Positions 36,505 to 44,435 of a DNA stretch of 64,000 nt are shown here, piece after piece; within the stretch, counting starts at the first letter, position 1, and the number at the start of each line of letters is the position of its first letter. The position numbers and the translations under genes are program-made. The stretch is from Sulfuritalea sp. (GTDB lineage Bacteria; Pseudomonadota; Gammaproteobacteria; Burkholderiales; Rhodocyclaceae). The stretch covers positions 1,240,001 to 1,304,000 of the forward strand of contig JADJVS010000014.1 of NCBI GenBank assembly GCA_016710465.1. Reading direction: 5' to 3'. The notes under the pieces were generated by a model. That model did not search any database and was not told where the DNA came from. It saw only the letters and a list, made by a program, of their open reading frames with translations.

Positions 36505-37689
36505 ATGCGCGCCCTGTTCTGGTTGCTGGTGCTGGCCGTGGTGGCGGTCGGCCTGTCGCTTGCCGCGCGCTACAACGAAGGTTACGTGCTGCTGGTGTTG
36601 CCGCCCTGGCGCGCGGAGGTTTCGCTCAACCTGTTCCTGGTGCTGTGGGCTGGCGGAGTTTTCGTAATCTACCTGCTGGCGCGGGCCGTCAGCCATACCC
36701 TGGCCTTGCCGCGCGCCGTGGCCGAGTTCCGTCGGCGCCGACAGCAGGACAAGTCGGCCCGCGCCCTGCGCGATGCCTGGCGCCTGCTTCAGGAAGGGCG
36801 TTACGGACATGCGCTGCGCACGGCGGAGAAGATTCCCGCCGACGATCCGGCGGCGGGCCTGCTGGCCCTGGCCGGATGGCGCGCCGCCCACGCCATGCGC
36901 GACGGCGCGCGTATCGCGGAGTGGTCGGCACGGTTGCGGGATCATGCCGACAAGGGCCTGGAGGCGGCGCGCCTGATGACCGAGGCCGAGTTCGCCATCG
37001 AGGATCGCCGCTTCGATGACGCGCGCGTCGCCCTTCAGGATTTTGCCGCGCGCGAAGGGCGTCATATCGCCGCGCTACGCCTGAGCCTGCGCGCCGAGCA
37101 GGGCGCCGGCAACTGGCGCGAAGTGGCGCGCCTGGTGCGCCAGCTCGAAAAGCACCAGGCCCTGACGCCGGAGCAGGCAGCGCCGATTCGCAGCCGCGCG
37201 CTGCGCGAGGCCTTGCGCGCCCAGCGCGACGATCCTTCGGGCTTGATGCGCTACTGGCGCCAGCTCGACGAGGCCGATCGCGCCCAGCCTTCCCTGGCGC
37301 TGGAAACGGCGCGCGCATTGATGGCGGCCGGCGATTGTCGCGAGGCGCAACGCGTGCTCGAGGATTCGCTCGAAGAGCATTGGGACGGAGCCCTGGTGCT
37401 GGCCTACGGCGAATGCGGCAAGCCCGGCGAGCCGGCCGGCGACGTGCTCGGACGCATCGCCCAGGCCGAGAAATGGCTGCAGCGCCTGCCGCGCGACGGC
37501 GACCTGCTGTTTACGCTGGGACGCCTGTGCTGCCAGCAACAACTCTGGGGCAAGGCGCGCAGCTATCTCGAAGCGGCGCTGGCGATCGCGCCGACGCGCG
37601 CGGCGCATGTCGAGTTGGCGCAGTTGCTGGAACAGCTTGGAGAGTCGGCGCTGGCGGTACGCCACTTTCGCGCCGCGGCGCTGCTCTGA
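36505..37689 (+). CDS. hemY: HemY, TPR protein of haem biosynthesis
   Basis: 394 residues. Two N-terminal membrane helices around the conserved YNEGYVLLVLPPWRAEVSLN are followed by TPR-like helical pairs to the end. It is the proteobacterial HemY, not the Bacillus oxidase of the same name; it is thought to hold tetrapyrrole enzymes together at the inner membrane. The last repeat unit (GESALAVRHFRAA) is encoded by DNA that matches the dispersed genomic repeat over 21 bases, and a further copy stands 14 bp after the stop. Confidence 0.92.
   Translation: MRALFWLLVLAVVAVGLSLAARYNEGYVLLVLPPWRAEVSLNLFLVLWAGGVFVIYLLARAVSHTLALPRAVAEFRRRRQQDKSARALRDAWRLLQEGRYGHALRTAEKIPADDPAAGLLALAGWRAAHAMRDGARIAEWSARLRDHADKGLEAARLMTEAEFAIEDRRFDDARVALQDFAAREGRHIAALRLSLRAEQGAGNWREVARLVRQLEKHQALTPEQAAPIRSRALREALRAQRDDPSGLMRYWRQLDEADRAQPSLALETARALMAAGDCREAQRVLEDSLEEHWDGALVLAYGECGKPGEPAGDVLGRIAQAEKWLQRLPRDGDLLFTLGRLCCQQQLWGKARSYLEAALAIAPTRAAHVELAQLLEQLGESALAVRHFRAAALL
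37641..37661 (-). repeat. Match to the dispersed repeat inside hemY
   Basis: Exact 21-base agreement with the left part of the repeat (begins AGAGTCGGCGCTGGCG). It codes for ESALAVR in the last TPR unit of HemY, so chance or origin from a TPR codon string cannot be excluded. Confidence 0.45.
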
Positions 37690-37703
37690 CATAGCGGCAT
37701 CAC

Positions 37704-37730
37704 AGGAGTCGGCGCTGGCGGGACGGCGAC
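37704..37730 (-). repeat. Dispersed repeat copy after hemY
   Basis: Full-length copy (GGAGTCGGCGCTGGCG then GGACGGCGAC), starting 14 bp past the hemY stop codon. Confidence 0.8.
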
Positions 37731-37817
37731 TGATGCTGCGGCGGGAATCAATTCAAACCCTCAACCCCGTTGAATGGCTCACGCCGCTTCGATTGAATTT
37801 CGGCGCCGTACGGCTGA

Positions 37818-38201
37818 CTATACGGCCCTGACCAAGCCACCGTAGGCCGCGACCTTTGGGTCGGCAGTGAGCATGACAAGAGGTTCGACAATCGACTGAG
37901 CCACCAGCAATCTGTCGAATGGATCCCCGTGGTCACCGGGAAGCGGCAAGCGGGCGACTTGCGCCGCGTGAGTGGCGACAATCGGCAGTTCAACGAAACC
38001 GCTGGCGACGATGGCGCGCGCCATTTCTTCCGGATCGGCCTTGATCTTGCCGATGGCCGACTTGATTGCAATTTCCCAGATCGAGGCCGCCGAGACGAAG
38101 ACTTCAGTCGCATCGGAAATGGTGTTTCGTGCTTCCTAGCTCAGAAGCCGCCTGTCGGTTACGGCCCAGATGAAGACGTGGGTATCGAGCAATATCCTCA
38201 C
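37818..38201 (-). pseudogene. VapC-type PIN toxin interrupted by an in-frame TAG
   Basis: From a GTG one base after the antitoxin stop the frame reads VRILLDTHVFIWAVTDRRLLS, then TAG (38136-38138), then continues EARNTISDATEVFVSAASIW to VAAYGGLVRAV. The whole 127-codon frame is otherwise a complete PIN domain: first Asp in LLDTH, Glu in SIWEIAIKS, Asp in GDPFDRLLVAQ, and the late acidic LTADPKV. These acidic residues form the Mg2+ RNase site. The stop falls 21 codons in, so translation should give only a fragment unless it is suppressed or a sequencing error. The antitoxin gene next to it is intact. Confidence 0.85.
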
Positions 38202-38202
38202 G

Positions 38203-38439
38203 TCAACGGCCTTCGAACCCGGCCAGGACTTCGTCCGGCAACGGGGCGTCGAAATCCGCCGCGACGCGAACCTTGCCCTTCAGTATGCCGAAGCGTATCG
38301 GATGCTTTACCGGCTTAATGGCTGTCAGCCGCGCGACCTGCTTGCCGCCACGCGCGATGATGACGTCCTGGCCTGATTCGGCCATTTCGACGTATTTCGA
38401 AAGCTGGGTTTTTGCTTCATAGATATTGACCGGTTCCAT
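38203..38439 (-). CDS. Phd/YefM-type antitoxin of a VapBC module
   Basis: 78 residues. NIYEAKTQLSKYVEMAESGQ and DVIIARGGKQVARLTAIK are typical of the Phd/YefM DNA-binding half; the tail (FDAPLPDEVLAGFEGR) is the toxin-binding part. It is followed immediately by the broken PIN toxin. AGGAGCGG stands before the ATG. A palindrome about 20 bp upstream is the likely autoregulatory site. Confidence 0.9.
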   Translation of the reverse strand: MEPVNIYEAKTQLSKYVEMAESGQDVIIARGGKQVARLTAIKPVKHPIRFGILKGKVRVAADFDAPLPDEVLAGFEGR

Positions 38440-38459
38440 GTTCCGCTCCTAGCCACCTA

Positions 38460-38471
38460 ACCAGATCTGGT
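38460..38471. promoter_or_regulatory. Perfect palindrome, probable antitoxin operator
   Basis: ACCAGATCTGGT, 20 bp before the antitoxin start. On the minus strand TTGACA and TAGACC (16 bp apart) lie just upstream, so the palindrome covers the -10/start region; a related CCAGACTAG half follows. Confidence 0.55.
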
Positions 38472-38492
38472 CTAGTCTGGTATCGGTCTCTG

Positions 38493-39047
38493 TCAAGCGC
38501 CTGTTTCGGCCGGCTGGGCAGGAGGCTCCAGCCACTGCGGCGTGATGCCGCGCGTCGTCAGCCAGTCGGCCAGCGCGTAGCCCGTGCCGGCGCGCCAGCA
38601 GCGCAGGTCTTCGGGGCGGAACAGCTTGTATTCGGCAAGCTCCGGCGAAAGCCTGATCTCGCCGCGCGCGGCGACATGGTAGGCGACGATCAACTGGTTC
38701 ATGCGCTGGAAGTCGTAGACGCCGACCAGCGACGGGGCGTCGACGCGCAGCCCGGTTTCTTCCAGCACTTCGCGCGCGATGCCTTGTTCGGCGCTCTCGC
38801 CGGCTTCCATGAAGCCGGTGATCAGGGCGAACATGCGCCCATGCCAGGCGGCGTTGCGCGCCAGCAGCACCTGACCCTCGCGGTCGGTCATCTCGATGAT
38901 CGCGGCCAGCACCGGCGTCGGGTTGTTCCAGTGGGTCCAGGCGCAGGCCGGGCAGCGCAGGCGTTCCCTGGGGCCGCCATCCTCGAGCTGCGTCAGCAGG
39001 CGCAGCGGCGCGGCGCAGTGGGGGCAGTAGTTGTAGCTAGGCGTCAT
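38493..39047 (-). CDS. NUDIX hydrolase with N-terminal zinc ribbon
   Basis: 184 residues. A zinc ribbon (YCPHCAAPL ... LRCPACAWTHW) precedes the Nudix box GFMEAGESAEQGIAREVLEE followed by TGL, a complete GX5EX7REUXEEXGU. This is the NudC-like layout of NADH/NAD-cap pyrophosphatases in short form, acting on nucleotide diphosphates linked to another moiety. The extra C-terminal stretch (YHVAARGEIRLSPELAEYKL) fits the same subgroup. It is upstream of no obvious partner; a repeat copy separates it from hemF. Confidence 0.9.
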   Translation of the reverse strand: MTPSYNYCPHCAAPLRLLTQLEDGGPRERLRCPACAWTHWNNPTPVLAAIIEMTDREGQVLLARNAAWHGRMFALITGFMEAGESAEQGIAREVLEETGLRVDAPSLVGVYDFQRMNQLIVAYHVAARGEIRLSPELAEYKLFRPEDLRCWRAGTGYALADWLTTRGITPQWLEPPAQPAETGA

Positions 39048-39056
39048 TGGCGTGGC

Positions 39057-39084
39057 AAGAGTCGGCGCTGGTCATACGGCGAAT
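39057..39084 (-). repeat. Dispersed repeat copy between nudix and hemF
   Basis: AAGAGTCGGCGCTGG, a divergent middle (TCAT), then ACGGCGAAT. It ends exactly at the hemF stop codon. Confidence 0.75.
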
Positions 39085-39995
39085 CAGAGCCAGTCGCGCG
39101 GCGGCAGGAAGTCGCTGTAGAGCTTCGCTTCGGCGCTACCGGGTTCGGGCTGCCAGTCGTAGCGCCATTTCACGATCGGCGGCAACGACATCAGGATGGC
39201 CTCGGTGCGCCCGCCCGATTGCAGGCCGAACAGCGTGCCCCGATCCCACACCAGGTTGAATTCGACATAGCGGCCGCGACGGTAGGCCTGGAAGTCGCGT
39301 TCGCGTTCGCCATGGGGCGTGTCGCGACGCCGCGCGATGATGGGCAGATAGGCGGCGGTGAAGCTGTTGCCGACGGCTTGCGTCAGGCCGAAGCACCTGT
39401 CGAAGCCGCCTTCATTCAGGTCATCGTAGAAGATGCCGCCGACGCCACGCGCCTCGTTACGATGCTTGAGGAAAAAATAGTCGTCACACCATTTTTTGTA
39501 GCGGCCATGAACGTCGGCGCCGAAGGGGGCGAGCGTGTCGCGGCAGGTGGCGTGGAAGTGGCGCGCATCCTCCGCGAAGCCGTAATAGGGCGTCAGGTCC
39601 ATGCCGCCGCCGAACCACCACACCGGCGCTTCCGCTTCCTTTTCCGCAACGAAGCAGCGCACGTTCATGTGTGCCGTCGGGCAATAAGGATTGCGCGGAT
39701 GCAGCACCAGCGAGACGCCCATCGCCTGCCAGCGGCGACCGGCAAGCTCGGGCCGGTGGGCGGTGGCCGAGGCCGGCAACTGCTCGCCCATGACGTGCGA
39801 GAAATTGACCCCGCCGCGTTCGAACAGATTGCCTTCCTCGATCAGGCGCGAGATGCCGCCGCCACCCTGGGGTCGGTCCCAGGCGTCGCGCAGGAAGGGC
39901 AGGCCGTCAGCGGCTTCGAGTTCGGCAACGATGCGGCCCTGCAAGCCGGTGAAGAAGTCGCGGATGGCCGCGATGTCGATCGGTGCCTCAGGCAT
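39084..39995 (-). CDS. hemF: Coproporphyrinogen-III oxidase, aerobic
   Basis: 303 residues, full length. It uses O2 to decarboxylate two propionates of coproporphyrinogen III. Hallmarks are FERGGVNFSHVMGEQLP, HMNVRCFVAE, WWFGGGMDLTPYYGF, KKWCDDYFFLKHRNEARG and FNLVWDRGTLFGLQSGGR. The ATG overlaps the purE stop by eight bases. The O2-requiring enzyme next to ferredoxin-dependent oxidoreductases implies a facultative lifestyle. Confidence 0.96.
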   Translation of the reverse strand: MPEAPIDIAAIRDFFTGLQGRIVAELEAADGLPFLRDAWDRPQGGGGISRLIEEGNLFERGGVNFSHVMGEQLPASATAHRPELAGRRWQAMGVSLVLHPRNPYCPTAHMNVRCFVAEKEAEAPVWWFGGGMDLTPYYGFAEDARHFHATCRDTLAPFGADVHGRYKKWCDDYFFLKHRNEARGVGGIFYDDLNEGGFDRCFGLTQAVGNSFTAAYLPIIARRRDTPHGERERDFQAYRRGRYVEFNLVWDRGTLFGLQSGGRTEAILMSLPPIVKWRYDWQPEPGSAEAKLYSDFLPPRDWL

Positions 39996-40488
39996 CGGGC
40001 AGCTTCATCGCCATCACTTTTTCGCTCTGGCGGCTGCGGAATTGTTCCAGCTTCAGCGTCAGCGCGCGGCCGTAGTCGTCGTTGGCCGTGGCGATGATGG
40101 CGATCGCAGTCAGCGCCGCGTTGGCCGCGCCGGCTTCGCCGATGGCGAAGGTGGCGACCGGCACACCCTTGGGCATCTGCACGATGGAGAGCAGGGAGTC
40201 GAGGCCGTTGAGGTGCTTCGACGGAACGGGTACGCCAAGCACCGGGACGATGGTCTTCGCCGCCAGCATGCCGGGCAGGTGGGCGGCGCCGCCGGCACCG
40301 GCGATGATCGCCCGCAGGTCGCGTTCCTGCGCCATGGCTGCGTAATCGAACAGCAGGTCGGGCGTGCGATGCGCCGAGACCACGCGCGCCTCGAAGGGCA
40401 CGCCGAATTCCTTGAGCATGTCGGCGGCGGCCTGCATTACCGGCCAGTCCGAATCCGAGCCCATGACGATACCGACCAGGGGTTTCAT
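39988..40488 (-). CDS. purE: N5-carboxyaminoimidazole ribonucleotide mutase
   Basis: 166 residues. It moves the carboxyl group from N5 to C4 in purine synthesis. Conserved: VGIVMGSDSDWPVM (phosphate-binding), VVSAHRTPDLL (catalytic His), IAGAGGAAHLPGMLAAKT and GLDSLLSIVQMPKGVPVAT. Class I (mutase) type. It overlaps folD upstream (ATGA) and hemF downstream, so three metabolic genes are translationally coupled. purK is not in the window. Confidence 0.95.
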   Translation of the reverse strand: MKPLVGIVMGSDSDWPVMQAAADMLKEFGVPFEARVVSAHRTPDLLFDYAAMAQERDLRAIIAGAGGAAHLPGMLAAKTIVPVLGVPVPSKHLNGLDSLLSIVQMPKGVPVATFAIGEAGAANAALTAIAIIATANDDYGRALTLKLEQFRSRQSEKVMAMKLPDA

Positions 40489-41348
40489 TTGGCTGTCCTC
40501 TCGGCGGCTTCCAGGGTATTTGCCAGCAGCATGGTGATGGTCATCGGGCCGACGCCGCCGGGCACCGGGGTGATGGCACCGGCCACTTCCTTCGCGGTTT
40601 CGAAATCGACGTCGCCGCAGAGCTTGCCCGCATTGGGACCATCGGCGATGCGGTTGATGCCGACGTCGATCACCGTGGCACCGGGCTTGATCATGTCGCC
40701 GGTGATCATCTTCGCCCGGCCGACGGCGGCCACCAGGATGTCGGCGCGGCGGGTATGGAAAGCCAGGTCCTTCGACTGCGAATGGCAGATCGTGACGGTG
40801 CAGCTCTGTGCCAGCAGCAACATGGCCATCGGTTTGCCGACGATGTTGCTGCGGCCGACGATGACGACTTCGGCGCCCTTCAGCGGCACCTTGGCCGATT
40901 CGAGCATTTTCATCACGCCGTAGGGCGTGCAGGGGATGAAGCGCGGGTTGCCCTGCATCAGCGCGCCGACGTTCTCGGCATGGAAACCGTCGACGTCCTT
41001 TTCCGGCGCAATGGCTTCGAGCACGGCTTCGGCATCGAAATGCTTCGGCAGCGGCAGTTGCACCAGGATGCCATGCACCGTGGGATCGGCATTGAGCTCG
41101 GCGATGCGCTTGAACACCACCGCCGGATCGACGTCGGGCGCATACACGTCCTTCAGCGACCGCATGCCGGCCTTTTCGCAGGCAGCGACCTTGTTGCGCA
41201 CATATACCGCGGAGGCGGGGTCCTCGCCGACCAGGATTACGGCGAGGCAGGGGGTGACACCCTTGGCGATGAGTGCGGCGGCGCGTTCGGCGAGTTGCCC
41301 GCGCACCTCGGAGGAAAGGGCGTTGCCGTCGATGATTCGTGCTGTCAT
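40485..41348 (-). CDS. folD: Bifunctional methylenetetrahydrofolate dehydrogenase/cyclohydrolase
   Basis: 287 residues. It interconverts 5,10-methylene-, methenyl- and 10-formyl-THF with NADP+, providing formyl groups for purines, which suits its coupling to purE. Active-site Lys in SAVYVRNKVAACEKAG, QLPLPKH, DVDGFHAENVG, PCTPYGVM, VIVGRSNIVGKPMA and the closing TPVPGGVGPMTITMLLANTL are all present. Confidence 0.96.
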   Translation of the reverse strand: MTARIIDGNALSSEVRGQLAERAAALIAKGVTPCLAVILVGEDPASAVYVRNKVAACEKAGMRSLKDVYAPDVDPAVVFKRIAELNADPTVHGILVQLPLPKHFDAEAVLEAIAPEKDVDGFHAENVGALMQGNPRFIPCTPYGVMKMLESAKVPLKGAEVVIVGRSNIVGKPMAMLLLAQSCTVTICHSQSKDLAFHTRRADILVAAVGRAKMITGDMIKPGATVIDVGINRIADGPNAGKLCGDVDFETAKEVAGAITPVPGGVGPMTITMLLANTLEAAERTAK

Positions 41349-41365
41349 GGGGACTTGCTTTCAGT

Positions 41366-41986
41366 TCACGCGGGGGTGGCGGCGAGTTGCTTCGCCACGG
41401 CCTCGCGGCCGGCGGCAAAGGCCTGGCGGTTGGCGTCGACGACCTTTTCGCCCTTGCGCGCGAAGCGCTTGTCGATGCAGGCCATCAGGACGTCGGGAGG
41501 GAAAGGCAGGTAGTCGGCGATGGCGCCGAGCATCACGGTGTTGCCGAGCCGTATTTCACCCAGGTCTCGGGCGATGGTCATGGCATCGAAAGCCACAACC
41601 TTGTGGCCGGCGTCGCGCATCTTGCCGGTCGGGTCGTCCGGATACTCGAAGAGGCCGAGCTCGACCACCGGCGGCACCAGGCGCGCCGTGTTCACCAGGG
41701 CGAGGCCGTCGGGGCGCAGGTAATGCGACCAGCGCAGCGCTTCCGCGCCCTCGAAGCCGAGCAGCACCTGCACCGTGCCCGGCTCGATCTGCGGCGAGAG
41801 CACCTTGCGCCCGAAGCGCAGGTGCGAGGTCACCACGCCGCCACGCTGGGCCATGCCGGCGACCTCGGTCTTCTTTACATCGTGCCCCTGGGCGATGGCC
41901 GCTTCGGCGAGGATCTCGGTCGCCGTCATGACGCCCTGGCCGCCGATGCCGCAGACCAGGATGTTGGTGATGTCGTTCTGGCTCAT
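41366..41986 (-). CDS. iorB: Indolepyruvate ferredoxin oxidoreductase, beta subunit
   Basis: 206 residues of the gamma-domain type of 2-oxoacid oxidoreductases (NILVCGIGGQGVMTATEILA, TEVAGMAQRGGVVTSHLRFG, LGFEGAEALR). With IorA it oxidises aryl-pyruvates to aryl-acetyl-CoA, reducing ferredoxin. The ATG overlaps the iorA stop (ATGA). In aromatic-degrading betaproteobacteria IorAB takes part in phenylalanine or tryptophan oxidation; which substrate applies here is not visible. Confidence 0.9.
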   Translation of the reverse strand: MSQNDITNILVCGIGGQGVMTATEILAEAAIAQGHDVKKTEVAGMAQRGGVVTSHLRFGRKVLSPQIEPGTVQVLLGFEGAEALRWSHYLRPDGLALVNTARLVPPVVELGLFEYPDDPTGKMRDAGHKVVAFDAMTIARDLGEIRLGNTVMLGAIADYLPFPPDVLMACIDKRFARKGEKVVDANRQAFAAGREAVAKQLAATPA

Positions 41987-43863
41987 GAACTGCTCGTGGT
42001 CTTGACGATGTGGATCGGGATGTCGCGGCGCGAGACGTGCTGGATCGCGTCCGGCGCGCAGGGCTGGACGCAGAGGCCGCAGCCGGTGCAGGCCTGGCTG
42101 TCGATCTCGACGAAGGCCAGCTCGACTTCCTTGCCCGAGGGCTTGATCACCTTGTCGCGGCGCGTGACGTGGATCGCCGGGCAGCCGACTTCGACGCAGT
42201 TGCCGCAGCCGGTGCATTTGTCATCATCGACCAGATAGGGCCGCGTCGCCTTGAAGTCGTCGATCAGCACGCAGGGGCGGCGGGCGATGATCACCGAAGG
42301 GCCTTCGATCTTGATTTCCTCGCGCACCGTCTTGAACAGCACCGGCAGTTCGTAGGGGTCGACCACCTTGATGCGCTCGTTGGGCACGCCCAGCGCTTCG
42401 ACGATCTTGAACAGGTCGACCTTGGGCGCTTCCTTGCCGTGGATGTCGCGGCCGGAGGCCGGCGTGGCCTGGCCGCCGGTCATGCCGGTGGTGTTGTTGT
42501 CGAGCAGCAGCACGGTGACGTTGCCATGGTTGTAGGTGATATCGAGCAGGCCCTGCATGCCCATGTGCATGAAGGTCGAATCGCCGATCACGGCGAGGAT
42601 GCGCTTGTTCTTGTCGACCGCGCCGCGCCCCTTGTCGATGCCCAGCGCCACGCCCATCGTTGCGCCCATGCAGATCGTGGTGTCCAGCGCGTTCCAGGGG
42701 TGTCCCGCGCCGAGGGTGTAGCAGCCGATGTCGCCGGAGATGATCAGGTTCTTGATCTGCGACAGCGTGTAGTACATGCCCATGTGCGGGCAGGAGGCGC
42801 ACAGCGTCGGCGGCCGCGGGAAGAGCTTGGGCGGCGCGGCGGCAGGCAAAGGCGGCGGCACCGGCTTGCCCAGCAGGCGGTCGATGGCGGGGGTCAGCAC
42901 CTGCGGCGAGAGTTCGCCCAGGCTGGGCAGGATGTCCTTGCCGTGGCAGGCGATGCCGGCCGCCTTGATTTCGGTTTCGAGGATCTTTTCGGTTTCTTCA
43001 ACGACTACCAGCTTGTCGCACAGTGCCGCAAGTTCGCGCAGTTTGTTCGGCGGCCAGGGGTAGGAAAGGCCCAGCTTCAGCACCGGCGCGTCGGGGAAGG
43101 CTTCCTTGACGTGCATGTAGGCCGGGCCCGAGGTGACGAAGCCGACGCTGCGGTCCGTGCCGGTTTCCAGGATGTTGAGCGGCGTGGTTTCCGACACCTC
43201 GCGCAGCGTCTCGTCGCGCTTGAACAGGCTGGGGATGCGTACCTTGGCATGCGCCGGCACCATCACCCAGCGCTGCGGGTTCTTGACGAAGCCGGCCGGC
43301 TCATGAACCTCGCGCTCGCCGACCGCGACCAGGCCCTTGACGTGGCAGATGCGCGTGGTCAGGCGCAGCAGCACCGGGGTTTCGTAGGTCTCGGAAAGTA
43401 CGAAAGCCTGCTTGGTCATTTCGTAGGCTTCCTGCGAGTCGGCCGGCTCCAGCACCGGGATGTGCGCGAAGCGGCCCCAGAGGCGCGAGTCCTGCTCGTT
43501 CTGCGAGGAGGACATGCCGACATCGTCGGCCACGGCGATCACCAGGCCGCCATAGGCGCCGGTGATGGTCATGGTCATCAGGCAGTCGCTGGCAACGTTG
43601 AGGCCGACGTGCTTCATGGCGCAGAAGGCACGGGCGCCGGTCATCGAGGCGCCGAGCGCGACTTCCATCGAGACCTTTTCGTTCACCGACCATTCGGCAT
43701 GCAGGTCGGGAAAGCGCGACAGGGTTTCCAGGATCTCGGTGGCCGGCGTGCCCGGGTAGGCGGCGGCGACGCGGGTGCCGGCCTCCCAGACGCCGCGCGC
43801 GACGGCTTCGTTGCCGGAAAGTAGAAGCCGCTGGGCGGCTGGATTGGGCATGACTGCGGCCAT
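41983..43863 (-). CDS. iorA: Indolepyruvate ferredoxin oxidoreductase, alpha subunit
   Basis: 626 residues. The pyrimidine-binding domain comes first (AAYPGTPATEILETL), then a C-terminal TPP-binding domain with the GDSTFMHMGMQGLLD to DNNTTGMTGG metal/TPP motif, preceded by CASCPHMGMYY. The end is a ferredoxin-like region with two [4Fe-4S] sets (DKCTGCGNCVEVGCP and SQACTGCGLCVQPCAP). This order is typical for IorA. A GGAG site precedes the chosen ATG; an in-frame start 32 codons upstream has no homology. Confidence 0.94.
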   Translation of the reverse strand: MAAVMPNPAAQRLLLSGNEAVARGVWEAGTRVAAAYPGTPATEILETLSRFPDLHAEWSVNEKVSMEVALGASMTGARAFCAMKHVGLNVASDCLMTMTITGAYGGLVIAVADDVGMSSSQNEQDSRLWGRFAHIPVLEPADSQEAYEMTKQAFVLSETYETPVLLRLTTRICHVKGLVAVGEREVHEPAGFVKNPQRWVMVPAHAKVRIPSLFKRDETLREVSETTPLNILETGTDRSVGFVTSGPAYMHVKEAFPDAPVLKLGLSYPWPPNKLRELAALCDKLVVVEETEKILETEIKAAGIACHGKDILPSLGELSPQVLTPAIDRLLGKPVPPPLPAAAPPKLFPRPPTLCASCPHMGMYYTLSQIKNLIISGDIGCYTLGAGHPWNALDTTICMGATMGVALGIDKGRGAVDKNKRILAVIGDSTFMHMGMQGLLDITYNHGNVTVLLLDNNTTGMTGGQATPASGRDIHGKEAPKVDLFKIVEALGVPNERIKVVDPYELPVLFKTVREEIKIEGPSVIIARRPCVLIDDFKATRPYLVDDDKCTGCGNCVEVGCPAIHVTRRDKVIKPSGKEVELAFVEIDSQACTGCGLCVQPCAPDAIQHVSRRDIPIHIVKTTSSS

Positions 43864-43982
43864 AAAGGAAACTCCAGAGAAAAAAATTGACCCGCGCGGG
43901 GATGCCCCCTGCGCAGGCCATCGTCCGGGATTATCCGGATTTGGAACAGGGACGTCCATAGCGCAGGGGCTAACGGCCGGGG

Positions 43983-44012
43983 TTTACAGCCGAAGCGCGC
44001 CACGTCTATAAT
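43983..44012 (+). promoter_or_regulatory. Promoter of the tusE/dsrC-family gene
   Basis: TTTACA, an 18-base spacer and a perfect TATAAT, 49 bp before the ATG. Confidence 0.7.
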
Positions 44013-44061
44013 CCGACAAAAATACTCAAGTAATATCCCCCAATCCCAACGGAGAACCCAA

Positions 44062-44391
44062 ATGATCAATGTCAATGGTCGTGAAATCGAAACCGACGCC
44101 GAAGGCTATTTGCAGACCCTCGACGACTGGAGCGAGGACGTCGCGCAAACCCTGGCCGAGCGCGATGAGCTGAAGCTCGGTGACGAGCACTGGCAGGTGC
44201 TGCGCTGGATCCGCGATTACTACGCCGAGAACGGCACCGCGCCCAACCTGCGCGTGATGTCGAAAACTATAGGCGGCGACCTCGGTGAGCAGTTCTCCGA
44301 CAAGAAGTACCTGTTCGACCTCTTCCCCTACGGCCCGGCCAAGCAGGCCGCGCGCTACGCCGGCATGCCCAAGCCCACCGGCTGCGTCTGA
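44062..44391 (+). CDS. tusE: TusE/DsrC/DsvC family sulfur carrier protein
   Basis: 109 residues. The fold phrases INVNGREIETDAEGYL, HWQVLRWIRDYYAENGTAPN and KYLFDLFPYGPAKQAARYAG lead to the conserved tail GMPKPTGCV with the penultimate Cys. The second Cys that true DsrC proteins have about ten residues earlier is absent (Ala/Tyr there), so this is the TusE type, which passes sulfur to MnmA for tRNA 2-thiouridine, or a DsrC-like protein of unknown use. No dsrEFH genes are adjacent. It has its own promoter. Confidence 0.9.
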   Translation: MINVNGREIETDAEGYLQTLDDWSEDVAQTLAERDELKLGDEHWQVLRWIRDYYAENGTAPNLRVMSKTIGGDLGEQFSDKKYLFDLFPYGPAKQAARYAGMPKPTGCV

Positions 44392-44415
44392 GAGTCGGCG
44401 CTGGCGGCACGGCGG
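44391..44415 (-). repeat. Dispersed repeat copy touching the tusE stop codon
   Basis: AGAGTCGGCGCTGGCGGCACGGCGG minus its ends: the first A is the last base of the TGA stop, and the repeat runs straight into a palindrome before the rlmN-like gene. Confidence 0.8.
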
Positions 44416-44434
44416 CGGTGCTAGCATCGCCGCC
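44411..44434. promoter_or_regulatory. 24-bp palindrome immediately before the rlmN-like start codon
   Basis: GGCGGCGGTGCT pairs with AGCATCGCCGCC (one G-T pair), with no loop of its own beyond the turn, ending one base before the ATG. It occupies the place where the ribosome site should be and could hide the start codon. Confidence 0.6.
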
Positions 44435-44435
44435 C

